Source: SKVJ01 sp964578745
Lineage (GTDB): Bacteria; Chloroflexota; Dehalococcoidia; GIF9; AB-539-J10
Direction: 5' to 3'
Assembly (NCBI GenBank): GCA_964578745.1
Contig: CAZODZ010000003.1
Location: forward strand, 1 to 64,000
DNA: 64,000 nucleotides
Part shown: in pieces, positions 53,196-61,130 of the stretch
Layout of the letters: each line of letters opens with the position of its first letter
Position numbering within the stretch: the first letter of the stretch is position 1
Notes under the pieces: generated by a model
The model's database searches: none
What the model was told of the DNA's origin: nothing
Seen by the model: only the letters and a program-made list of their open reading frames with translations
Translations under genes and position numbers: made by a program

Positions 53196-54611
53196 CTAGT
53201 CTCTTTTGGGGCGTGCCTTCCACCAGTACGTGTAAAAGCCGCCGACATATCTCAGGATGCGGAAGACCATCTCGACCGGCATTCCTATCCTGACCTCTTC
53301 GGGGTCGCGGTCAGTCATGTCGATGGTGATCCTGCCTCCTCCTTCGAAGTCGACTGCCGCGACCGTGGTCGGCGGGTCGATGCTCGCGCCCAGCCTGTCG
53401 TGACTAAATGTAGCAAGAACCGCGGGCTTGTCCGAAAAACTGTAATCTTCGAAATTGTCTTTGGCGCCGCACTCCATGCAGACCCGCTGTGCCGGGTACT
53501 GAGGTGTCCCGCACACCTTGCACTTGACGCCGTGGAGGTCCAGCCCGCTCTTATTGTCGCGCCAGAGTGCAACAGGGGATGGCTGCTCAAGCGGAGCAGT
53601 CGCCGGCGGCTCAAGTTCGACTATTCGCCGCCAGCGGAGATACTTCTCGTATGTGGGGACCTGCAGCTTCGTGTTCAGGTAGTAGTCCATTCCCCTGGAG
53701 GGCTTGGCTGAGGCAATGCCATCCGTTGCGGTCAGCGTCAATACGTCGGAGCCGTTGCCGTAGGAGACAACGAGCATCTTGTCGCCCGGCGACGCTGACT
53801 CGAGAGCTGCCGCGAGAGAGATGAGCACCTGCGGGCTTCCCGTGTCACCAAATTCGTTGAAGTACGTGTTCTGTACTCTCTCGGGGTCGAGCTTCAGCAT
53901 CTTGGTGACCGAAGCAAGCTGTCTTGCATCAGGCGAGTACATCACTACTTTCGCGAAGGTGTCCAGCGACTGCCCGCTCTTCTCGAGCGCGGCGCGGATG
54001 GCCTGCGGGACGACGCGGCCGTGCCCGTCGTCCCTTACGAAGCGTACCTCCCACGTCTTCACGTAGCGCTCTCTATCAGACCGGAAGACGTCGATTATCT
54101 CATCGGACATCGTATACATCGAATCGATGCTTGCCACGACACCTTCGCTTCCAATGAGGTATGCCGCAGCGCCGTCGCCAAAGGCCATCTCGTTTCCGCC
54201 GTTGGGCATGCCAAGACGGCAGTCGGCAATGCACACAAGCACATTCCGTGCGGAGCCCGCGTTCACCGCATCGACTGCGGCGCGCAGTGCGTTGGTCCCG
54301 CACCTGAGCGAGCCTCCGAAGTCACACGTGTACGTGCTGGTTGGCATATTGAGCACGGCGGCAATCGTGGCGGCGCACTGCTTCTCCATGTAAGGCGCGG
54401 TAGTGGAGGCGAAGAACAATGCGTCGACCCTAGCCGTGTCCACTTTCTTGAGGCAGGCCTGTGCAGCGGCGACGGCCATTGTAAGGCTATCTTCGTCGTG
54501 TGCGGCAACAGCCTTCTCTCCCTTGCCACCGGTCCCCCAGGCACGGCCGATCTCGGCCCTGCTGAGTCGATAGAGCGGCAGGTAAGGTGCATATGAAACA
54601 ATTCCTGTCAT
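53196..54611 (-). CDS. HMG-CoA-synthase-like protein fused to a DUF35 Zn-ribbon/OB-fold domain
   Basis: Length 471 aa. Residues 1-330 have the two-fold thiolase-type layout of archaeal HMG-CoA synthase (GIVSYAPYLPLYRL; NEMAFGDGAAAYLIG). Residues ~350-471 are a DUF35 domain with zinc Cys pairs CKVC and CMEC (about 366-383) and an OB fold. Aligning DFGGSLRCGTNAL with the HMGCS pattern D....C..GT.AL puts Leu102 at the nucleophile position, so catalysis by the usual route is doubtful. C104 is an alternative. It sits just upstream of the thiolase and is likely its partner. Confidence 0.8.
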   Translation of the reverse strand: MTGIVSYAPYLPLYRLSRAEIGRAWGTGGKGEKAVAAHDEDSLTMAVAAAQACLKKVDTARVDALFFASTTAPYMEKQCAATIAAVLNMPTSTYTCDFGGSLRCGTNALRAAVDAVNAGSARNVLVCIADCRLGMPNGGNEMAFGDGAAAYLIGSEGVVASIDSMYTMSDEIIDVFRSDRERYVKTWEVRFVRDDGHGRVVPQAIRAALEKSGQSLDTFAKVVMYSPDARQLASVTKMLKLDPERVQNTYFNEFGDTGSPQVLISLAAALESASPGDKMLVVSYGNGSDVLTLTATDGIASAKPSRGMDYYLNTKLQVPTYEKYLRWRRIVELEPPATAPLEQPSPVALWRDNKSGLDLHGVKCKVCGTPQYPAQRVCMECGAKDNFEDYSFSDKPAVLATFSHDRLGASIDPPTTVAAVDFEGGGRITIDMTDRDPEEVRIGMPVEMVFRILRYVGGFYTYWWKARPKRD

Positions 54612-54657
54612 GTCGTTTTACTCCTTCCTTCAACGATCGAAGGCGCTGTGAGTCGGC

Positions 54658-55515
54658 CTATTTCTTGGAATAGTCGTACCATCCCTTGCCCGTCTTTCTG
54701 CCGAGGTGGCCGGCCTGAATCATCTTCTTCAGCACTAGTGGTGGCAGATATGCCGGGTCTTTTGTCTCTTCATATATGGCCATGCAGGCGTTGTAGTGGA
54801 TGTCCAGGCCCACAAAGTCCATCAGGGTGAACGGTCCCATGGGGTAATTGAGACCCAATTGCATCGCTTTATCGATATCCTCCATGCTCGCAAGGCCGCG
54901 TTCCCATTGCCTGATAGCGACCAAGGTGTATGGGAGATAGAGCTGGTTCACGATGAATCCTGGTGCGTCCTTGCAGACCACGGTCTCCTTGCCGACGGAC
55001 GCGCCGAAGGCCACGCCGGCATCGACAACATCATCGCGTACCAGAAGTGTCCTGACGACCTCGAGTAGCTTCATGACCGGGACCGGGCTGAAGAAATGCA
55101 GTCCCAGCACTCTCTGCGGAGTCTTGATGGAGGTGGCTATCTCGGTTATGGGGAGCGACGATGTATTGCTTGCGAGGATAGCGTCGGGAGAGCATATCTG
55201 CTCGAGTTCGGAGAAGACCCGCTTCTTCTCGTCCATCTTTTCCACTACAGCCTCGATGACGAGCTGACAGTCCTTGAGATCGCCGAGTCGCGTGGTTCCC
55301 GTGATCTTTCCGAGTGTAGCTGCACGCTCCTCCGCGGTGGCTTTTCCACGTTCGACCGCCTTCTGCGTTGAGGCTTCTATCCTGGAAATGCCTTTCTTGA
55401 GAAACTCGTCGTTGACCTCGGTCACGACGACGTTGTAACCTGCCCGGGCCGTTATCTCCGCGATGCCGGACCCCATGAGTCCGCAGCCCACAATTCCTAC
55501 CGTTTTGATGTCCAT
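54658..55515 (-). CDS. 3-Hydroxyacyl-CoA (3-hydroxybutyryl-CoA) dehydrogenase
   Basis: Length 285 aa, the single-domain-pair form used in butyrate and anaerobic degradation. NAD-binding GIVGCGLMGSGIAEITARAG; the catalytic His is in GLHFFSPVPVMKLLEV with its Glu partner upstream in VIEAVVE; the dimer domain ends in HLGRKTGKGWYDYSKK. It oxidises 3-hydroxyacyl-CoA with NAD. The ATG follows AAGGAGGTA. Placed between the SDR and the HMGCS-like gene, it fits a beta-oxidation or aromatic-CoA route. Confidence 0.92.
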   Translation of the reverse strand: MDIKTVGIVGCGLMGSGIAEITARAGYNVVVTEVNDEFLKKGISRIEASTQKAVERGKATAEERAATLGKITGTTRLGDLKDCQLVIEAVVEKMDEKKRVFSELEQICSPDAILASNTSSLPITEIATSIKTPQRVLGLHFFSPVPVMKLLEVVRTLLVRDDVVDAGVAFGASVGKETVVCKDAPGFIVNQLYLPYTLVAIRQWERGLASMEDIDKAMQLGLNYPMGPFTLMDFVGLDIHYNACMAIYEETKDPAYLPPLVLKKMIQAGHLGRKTGKGWYDYSKK

Positions 55516-55585
55516 GTCGCGTGTACCTCCTTGCGAACGAGACAGTATAGTACCGGAACCGGGCGCTTCCGCCCGGAGTGGATAG

Positions 55586-56353
55586 TCAGCCTATGAACAC
55601 TCCGCCGTTGACGCTGAGCGTCTGCCCAGTGATGTACCCCGCCTCGTCTGAAGCGAGGAACAGGATTGCTGCGGCGATCTCTTCAGGCTCTCCGAGTCGC
55701 TTCCACGGGACGGTCTTCTCATAGGCCTCAGCCAGCCTGGGCTTGTCCCTTCGGGTGACGTTCCACATGTCGGTGTTAATCAGTCCCGGCGAGACGCAGT
55801 TGACGTTTATCTTGTAGCGCGCGAACTCCATCGCGAGGTTCCGCGTGAATGCGATGATGCCGCCCTTGGCTGCCCCGTACACGGCCTGCCCCGAGCTTCC
55901 AGCGCGGCCGGCGTCGGAGGCGACGTTGACAATCTTGCCGTACTGGCGTTCGACCATGCCGTCGAGTACCGCCCGGCAGAACACTATGTGGCTCAACAGG
56001 TTGACGTGGAGACACCTCTCCCAGCCGTCCTGTGTGCCCTCAAGGAAGCGCTCGACAAGGTGCAGCCCGGCGTTGTTGATAAGGATGTCGACCTTGCCCA
56101 TCTCTTTGTTGGCGCGTTCCACCGCTGCGTATATCTGAGCGCTGTCGGAGATGTCCACGCTGACGGCGAGGGCTCGGCGACCGAGTGCGCGAACCTCGTC
56201 GGCGACCTTCTCAAGGTCGGACAGAGTCCTGCTTGTAACAACAACGTCGGCGCCGTGGCGTGCGAATGCAAGTGCACACTGCCTGCCGATGCCGCGGCTT
56301 CCTCCGGTGATGAGGGCCACTCTGCCTTCGAGGGAGAACGACGTTGAATCCAT
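55586..56353 (-). CDS. Short-chain dehydrogenase/reductase (SDR)
   Basis: Length 255 aa, classical SDR. The NAD(P) motif is TGGSRGIGRQCA, the NNAG motif is present, and the catalytic Ser...Tyr-x-x-x-Lys is in ASDAGRAG..QAVYGAAKGG. The C-terminal SPGLINTDMWN and TGQTLSVNGGVFIG segments are FabG/3-oxoacyl-CoA reductase-like. It is the first gene of the operon. The reaction is probably the redox step next to the hydroxyacyl-CoA dehydrogenase; BbsC/BbsD-like roles are possible but unproven. Confidence 0.88.
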   Translation of the reverse strand: MDSTSFSLEGRVALITGGSRGIGRQCALAFARHGADVVVTSRTLSDLEKVADEVRALGRRALAVSVDISDSAQIYAAVERANKEMGKVDILINNAGLHLVERFLEGTQDGWERCLHVNLLSHIVFCRAVLDGMVERQYGKIVNVASDAGRAGSSGQAVYGAAKGGIIAFTRNLAMEFARYKINVNCVSPGLINTDMWNVTRRDKPRLAEAYEKTVPWKRLGEPEEIAAAILFLASDEAGYITGQTLSVNGGVFIG

Positions 56354-56383
56354 GCTTCCGGCTCCTTTCGAGGATTTGTACGT

Positions 56384-56392
56384 ATCCTACCA
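56384..56392 (-). promoter_or_regulatory. Promoter of the SDR-led operon (extended -10)
   Basis: TGGTAGGAT on the minus strand, an extended -10, about 30 bases before the ATG. The gene has a Shine-Dalgarno sequence (AAAGGAG), so this leader is conventional. Confidence 0.4.
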
Positions 56393-56438
56393 CACCGCGG
56401 GCGTTTCCATCGTACATGTCCGTCAGGCCATGCGGTGG

Positions 56439-57161
56439 TCATAGCGGATTTCTGGCAGGCATGCCCGGGCGGCGCGGAAAGCGTGCCGGCGTCGGGCCAG
56501 TCTTGCGGATGCAGATGAGGTGATGATTGCCGGGCAGCCCGGGGAGGTCCACGTCGATGCGTTCTTGGAGGTGTCCGCCCAACAGCGAAACAGCCGTTGT
56601 TGCGTGATCCAGCTCAGTCGAGGTGTCTCCTTTCTTCATCGCGATGAACAGCCCATCCCGTCGCACGAACGGCAGTCCCAGTTCGACGAGTGTAGCAAGA
56701 GGGGCCACTGCCCGGGAGACAACCACGTCGAATGTTTCCCTCAGCGTTGCCTGGTGGCCCAACTCCTCTGCGCGTCCGTGGATCACGACAATGCCACTCA
56801 GCCCGAGGACATGGGTGATATGCCTCAGGAAATCCACCTTCTTGCCGGTTGCCTCGAGCAGGTATACCTCGAGTTCGGGTATTGCTATCTTGAGCGGAAT
56901 GCCTGGGAAGCCAGCCCCGGAGCCGATGTCGAGCAGTCGGGAATGCCGTAGAACCACCGGTTCGTGCTCCAGGGCGAGAACAACGCTGAGCGAATCAAGG
57001 AAGTGTCTCGTCTCGATCTCCCGGGGAGATGTGATAGACGTGAGGTTGAACCGCTCGTTCCACTCCAACAGTATCCGCATGTACTGCTCGAACCTAGCCA
57101 TCTGGGGCGGGTCCAGCGGGTGGCCAATCAAGGAAGCACCTGCTGAGAGTGTCTGCATCAT
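56439..57161 (-). CDS. rsmG: 16S rRNA (guanine527-N7)-methyltransferase RsmG
   Basis: Length 240 aa. LLEWNERFNLTSITSPREIETRH opens the fold, the SAM loop is RLLDIGSGAGFPGIPLK, and FDVVVSRAVAPLATL is the GidB/RsmG-specific segment. It methylates G527 of 16S rRNA. The C-terminal basic tail (RFPRRPGMPARNPL) is longer than usual. A TACAAT directly abuts the ATG, so it cannot serve as this start's -10. Divergent from rel. Confidence 0.93.
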   Translation of the reverse strand: MMQTLSAGASLIGHPLDPPQMARFEQYMRILLEWNERFNLTSITSPREIETRHFLDSLSVVLALEHEPVVLRHSRLLDIGSGAGFPGIPLKIAIPELEVYLLEATGKKVDFLRHITHVLGLSGIVVIHGRAEELGHQATLRETFDVVVSRAVAPLATLVELGLPFVRRDGLFIAMKKGDTSTELDHATTAVSLLGGHLQERIDVDLPGLPGNHHLICIRKTGPTPARFPRRPGMPARNPL

Positions 57162-57205
57162 ATTGTACTCTGTGGATGCCGTTCTCTATCGAATAATGAA
57201 AACGT

Positions 57206-57234
57206 TTGCGTGCACAGTGGTGCTGCGTTATTAT
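57206..57234 (+). promoter_or_regulatory. rel promoter, leaderless
   Basis: TTGCGT (57206-57211), 17 bases, TATTAT (57229-57234), then 7 bases to the ATG at 57242. The in-frame ATG at 57233 lies inside the -10 box, so 57242 is the likely start. It matches the pdxS promoter in both -35 sequence and spacing. Confidence 0.65.
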
Positions 57235-57241
57235 GCCAAGT

Positions 57242-59395
57242 ATGGACATTGAGGTCTTGCTGAAGGATGCGGGAGAATATCTCCCTCCTGACAAGATCGA
57301 GCTCGTGCGTTCGGCGTATGAGTTTGCGGCCAAGGCGCACGAAGGGCAGGAGAGGGCCTCGGGAGAGCCATTCCTTGAGCATCCACTGAATGTTGCAGCG
57401 ACGCTCGTCGAGTTGCAGATGGATGCGCCAACGCTTGCCGCCGCGCTGCTTCACGACGTCATTGAAGACAGTGATGTATCGCTTGAAGACGTGAAGTCGC
57501 GATTCGGCGAGGAGATCGCGAGGCTGGTGGATGGCGTTACGAAGCTGAAGCGACTGACCAGTAAGAGCGAGGAGAGGGGAGTCGACTCCAAGACGCAGGC
57601 GGAGAACCTGCGCAAGCTTCTTGTTGCGGCGGCTGAGGACCTGAGAGTGGTCCTCATCAAGCTCGCCGACCGGTTGCACAACATGCGTACGCTCGGTGCA
57701 CTGCCACTTGGTCGCCGCAGGGCAATCGCACGGCAGACGCTTGATGTATACGCACCGCTTGCTCACAGGCTGGGACTGCGTCGCACAAAGTGGCAACTTG
57801 AGGACCTTGCATTCCGCCACCTCGAACCGAGACAGTACCGCCGGTTCTCTCGGCTGATTTCGACCAAACGTGCCGAGCGCGAAGGGTTTGTTCAGGAGGC
57901 TATCAGCATCTTGGCTGAGGAATTGAAGCGCGCCGGTATCGATGCCAAGGTGCTGGGGCGACCGAAACATATTTACAGCACATACCTGAAGGCGCAGCGC
58001 TATGTCGAGCAGGGGAAGAGTTTCGGTGACATCCACGACCTGTTTGCCCTGCGCGTGCTGGTTGAAACGGTGCCTGACTGCTACAAGGCACTTGGTGTTG
58101 TCCACAACATATGGCACCCGATGGTGGAGGAGTTCAACGACTACATTGCGAATCCGAAGGAGAACGGGTACCAGTCGCTGCATACCACTGTGCTGTGCAA
58201 GGGCACCACGCCCATCGAGGTCCAGATACGCACCTATGAGATGAACCAAGTGGCGACCTTCGGCGTGGCGGCCCACTGGCGCTACAAGGAGGGCGGGCGG
58301 CTGGACAAGTCGTCCGATGCCCGCATGGCCTGGCTGCAGGAGCTGGCCGAGCATCGCGACGAGTTGGATACCGAGCAGTTCATCGAGTCGCTCCGTACCG
58401 ACATACTCACGGATCAGGTGTTCGTGTACACACCTAAAGGTGAGATCAAGGATCTACCCAAGGGAGCGACTCCGCTCGATTTCGCCTTTCGCATCCACAC
58501 GGATCTCGGCTACCGCTGTATCGGTGCCAAGGTGAACGGCAAACTCGTGCAGCTCAACCAGGTACTCAACAACGGCGATGTTGTCGAGATAGTCGCGTCG
58601 AAAACGGAACGTGGACCCAGTCTCGACTGGTTGAACCCTGAGCTGAGATATCTGAAGACATCGCATGCCCGGTCGAAGGTACGTCAGTGGTTCAACAAGC
58701 AGGAACGGAGCCAGAGCATTGAGACCGGACGCCAGATGCTGGAGAAAGGGCTCAGCCGGTTGGGCATTACGACGCCGGCGGCTGACAAACTGGCGTCGAA
58801 GCTGGGCTACGCTGGCATAGAAGAGTTCTACCTTGCCATTGGTAGAGGTAGTCTCACGGTCGCGCAGGTTGCGGCTAAGGTGGGCTCCGGCTTGGAGCGG
58901 GGAGAGAAAGGCATAGAGGTCTCTGCTCCCCGCCGCGTAAGCCCCGGGAGTGTCCGTGTGCTCGGGGTCGGCGACCTCTACACCAGAATGGCCAGTTGTT
59001 GTAATCCCTTGCCCGGAGACGAGATAATCGGGTATATTACGCAGGGCCGTGGTGTCACTATCCACCGCAAGGACTGCGTAAACGTCCGCAACGAGCAGGA
59101 GAAGGAGCGGCTGGTGGCGGTCGACTGGGGTGACGTAACACAGGTCTATCCTGTCAAGCTGCAGATCGATGCGTGGGACAGGCCGGGCCTGTTGAGGGAC
59201 GTAAGTAGTCTGATCGCCGAGGGCGGTGTCAACATAACCGATGTTGACGTCACGAGGGATGACGGAGGTATCTCGAGCCTCCTTGTTGCTGTTGAGGTAA
59301 CGAGCACGGCACAGTTGGCGACGCTGATTGCGAAACTGCAGTCGCTGTGGAGTGTCATCAACGTGGTTAGAAAAGGAGAAGCGATTGTCCGCTAG
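57242..59395 (+). CDS. rel: Bifunctional (p)ppGpp synthetase/hydrolase (Rel)
   Basis: Length 717 aa. The HD hydrolase has HPLNVA, HDVIED and LADRLHNM, all intact. The synthetase has GRPKHIYSTYLKAQRY, HDLFALRVLVE and NPKENGYQSLHTTV. A TGS domain (about 385-450), a zinc-finger-like helical part, and a C-terminal ACT domain (about 640-717) follow. With both active sites kept, it both makes and removes the alarmone. The ORF overlaps rpsT by 11 bases. Confidence 0.95.
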   Translation: MDIEVLLKDAGEYLPPDKIELVRSAYEFAAKAHEGQERASGEPFLEHPLNVAATLVELQMDAPTLAAALLHDVIEDSDVSLEDVKSRFGEEIARLVDGVTKLKRLTSKSEERGVDSKTQAENLRKLLVAAAEDLRVVLIKLADRLHNMRTLGALPLGRRRAIARQTLDVYAPLAHRLGLRRTKWQLEDLAFRHLEPRQYRRFSRLISTKRAEREGFVQEAISILAEELKRAGIDAKVLGRPKHIYSTYLKAQRYVEQGKSFGDIHDLFALRVLVETVPDCYKALGVVHNIWHPMVEEFNDYIANPKENGYQSLHTTVLCKGTTPIEVQIRTYEMNQVATFGVAAHWRYKEGGRLDKSSDARMAWLQELAEHRDELDTEQFIESLRTDILTDQVFVYTPKGEIKDLPKGATPLDFAFRIHTDLGYRCIGAKVNGKLVQLNQVLNNGDVVEIVASKTERGPSLDWLNPELRYLKTSHARSKVRQWFNKQERSQSIETGRQMLEKGLSRLGITTPAADKLASKLGYAGIEEFYLAIGRGSLTVAQVAAKVGSGLERGEKGIEVSAPRRVSPGSVRVLGVGDLYTRMASCCNPLPGDEIIGYITQGRGVTIHRKDCVNVRNEQEKERLVAVDWGDVTQVYPVKLQIDAWDRPGLLRDVSSLIAEGGVNITDVDVTRDDGGISSLLVAVEVTSTAQLATLIAKLQSLWSVINVVRKGEAIVR

Positions 59396-59666
59396 CAAAT
59401 CAACCAGAAAGGCTGCCCGTACACAGGAACGTCGGCGTCTGTACAACCGGAGCATTCGGAGGCGAACCCGAACGATGTTGCGTGCTGCGCGCGAGAGCAC
59501 GGCTTCCGGCGACGTCGAAAGGGCACAGAACGCCACCAGAGTCGCGATAAGCGCACTCGACCGCGCAGTCTCCAAAGGCGTTCTACATAAGAACACCGCC
59601 GCACGTCTCAAATCGCGGCTCGCCCGCCGGACGCGGGGTCTCATTGCCCATGCGGCTGACTCCTAG
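59385..59666 (+). CDS. rpsT: 30S ribosomal protein S20
   Basis: The TTG at 59385 follows AAAAGGAG and gives 93 aa, the normal S20 size. SKSTRKAARTQERRRLYNRS is the basic N-terminal helix and ISALDRAVSKGVLHKNTAARL is the typical core. It is rich in Arg and Lys and binds 16S rRNA. The start lies inside the end of rel, so it is translationally coupled. A long perfect hairpin follows. Confidence 0.94.
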   Translation: MSASKSTRKAARTQERRRLYNRSIRRRTRTMLRAARESTASGDVERAQNATRVAISALDRAVSKGVLHKNTAARLKSRLARRTRGLIAHAADS

Positions 59667-59688
59667 TATCGTCGTGGGCTGCGCGTAC

Positions 59689-59732
59689 AACATACAACAA
59701 TGGGAGCGATTTCGCTCCCATTGTTGTATGTT
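59689..59732 (+). terminator. rel-rpsT transcription terminator
   Basis: A 20-bp perfect stem (59689-59708 with 59713-59732) and a 4-base loop, ending in a short GTTTAT U-run. It is the longest perfect palindrome in the window. It may also stop ilvE transcripts, which run the other way (ilvE stop at 59883). Confidence 0.8.
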
Positions 59733-59882
59733 TATCCCGCCTGTTTCTCTGTAGTTATCGGTCCAGCGAAGCTGCCTGTCTCAGAACAGTGCCTGGCACC
59801 GCCATGGTGGTACTTGCTCTCTGAGGACGGCCGGTACCTCTCCATCCGCGAAAGTTTCGGGACTGTCTGGAAAGCGCCGGTT

Positions 59883-60797
59883 CTAAGGCTTCAGGATCGT
59901 GTACCACTCGGAGTACTTCGGGTTGCGCCCGTAGGCGACTTCGTTGAAGAGTGCCTGTAGCTTCGCAGTAATCGGGCCTGTATCTCCACTGCCAATCGGT
60001 CGATTGTCGACCTCTATGATGGGTGCAACGTTGGTGGCCGTCCCTGTGAAGAAGGCTTCATCGGCTACGTAAAGCTCGCTGCGGACGATGCTGCGCTCGA
60101 TCACTTCGATGCCGAGTTCCTTCTTCGCGAGTTGCATCACCGAATCGCGCGTGATACCGAGGAGGATGCTGTCGGAAGGAGGTGGTGTGACGATCTTCCC
60201 CTTGGTAACAATGAAGATGTTCTCGCCGCTGCCCTCAGAGACATGTCCTGCCTCGTTGAGCATTATTGCCTCGTCATATCCAGCCCGGTTGGCGTCGGTC
60301 TTCGCGAGCGCGCTGTTGACATATATGCCGGTCACCTTCCCGTGCGTCGATATCTGGGTGTCGCTGACGCGTCTCCATGACGAGGTGCAACACCTGATTC
60401 CACCGGTGCCGAGATAGGGAGGAAGCGTGGTCGCGATAACGAACCAGTCATCCTCAAGTCCGTGAAGCTTGACGCCGATAGCCTCGGATGACTTGTAAGC
60501 CAGGGGCCGGCAGTAAACGTTCTGCCTGAAGCCGGATCGCCTCACCGTCTCGACGGTGATATCGGCCATCTGCTGTTCATTCCAAGGCAGAGAGATATTC
60601 AGGATCTTGCAAGCATTCAGCTGGCGGCGATAGTGGTCTTTGACGCGAAAGAGGCAGAACTGCTCCTTTTCCTCGTCCCAGTTTGCCCGTATGCCGCCGA
60701 AGGTGGCGGTCCCGTAATGCAGCGCCTGTGTCAGGATGCCAATCTTGGCATCTTTTAGGGGCATGTATTCCCCTCTGAAAAAGGCATAGGGTTCCAT
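59883..60797 (-). CDS. ilvE: Branched-chain amino acid aminotransferase
   Basis: Length 304 aa. The PLP Lys is expected in VYCRPLAYKSSEAIGVKLHG, the SEGSGENIFIVTKGKIVTPP segment and RSELYVADEAFFTGTATNV are class IV aminotransferase motifs. It makes Leu, Ile and Val from the keto acids, fitting the leu genes upstream. The ATG follows GAGGAGG. A 333-base leader with strong hairpins separates it from leuB. Confidence 0.93.
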   Translation of the reverse strand: MEPYAFFRGEYMPLKDAKIGILTQALHYGTATFGGIRANWDEEKEQFCLFRVKDHYRRQLNACKILNISLPWNEQQMADITVETVRRSGFRQNVYCRPLAYKSSEAIGVKLHGLEDDWFVIATTLPPYLGTGGIRCCTSSWRRVSDTQISTHGKVTGIYVNSALAKTDANRAGYDEAIMLNEAGHVSEGSGENIFIVTKGKIVTPPPSDSILLGITRDSVMQLAKKELGIEVIERSIVRSELYVADEAFFTGTATNVAPIIEVDNRPIGSGDTGPITAKLQALFNEVAYGRNPKYSEWYTILKP

Positions 60798-60936
60798 TCT
60801 GTAAATACCTCCTCAGTGCAACTGTTATGGCATCCGTCCCGTGGTGCTGCTCACTGCCCGGAGACGGCTATCGCTGTTTGTTTGGTGAGCGTCCGCTCCT
60901 CTCACCTCAACTTTCAGTCGGTTAGATGTAAACAGA

Positions 60937-61034
60937 GAAGCCTCCCTTCCGGGAGGCTTCTTCCTGCTGTTCTATATTTTTCTACCTGCTATTCCGACCG
61001 AAAAAGCCTCCCGTGCGCACCTGCAGTGCGCACG
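60937..61034 (-). promoter_or_regulatory. Possible attenuator/terminator region before ilvE
   Basis: Two stems read on the minus strand: 61012-61034, nine pairs CGTGCGCAC/GTGCGCACG, followed by GGAGGC and a U5 run; and 60937-60960, ten pairs GAAGCCTCCC/GGGAGGCTTC. The first U-run is preceded by GGGAGGCTT (61004-61012), which can also pair with the first arm of the second stem, so the two structures compete. A 43-codon ORF (60972-61103) beginning M-L-V-L overlaps it. Confidence 0.5.
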
Positions 61035-61130
61035 ATAAGCATAGCTGCTGCCACAACCACTTGAGGAGACTGAGCGTTCATCACAACCTGCTAATACGAG
61101 CATCAATTCTAAGAGCCTCGTCTCCCAGTG

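Noticed and set aside
57162..57167. TACAAT as a leaderless -10 for rsmG
   Set aside because: It directly abuts the ATG with no gap, unlike the 6-8 base spacing of the other cases.
57158..58354. 398-codon minus-strand frame opposite rel
   Set aside because: Entirely within the rel coding region, whose domains are intact on the other strand.
60798..61130. T-box riboswitch before ilvE
   Set aside because: The T-box consensus (GGTGG.ACCGCG) is absent, although competing hairpins are present; reported instead as a possible attenuator.
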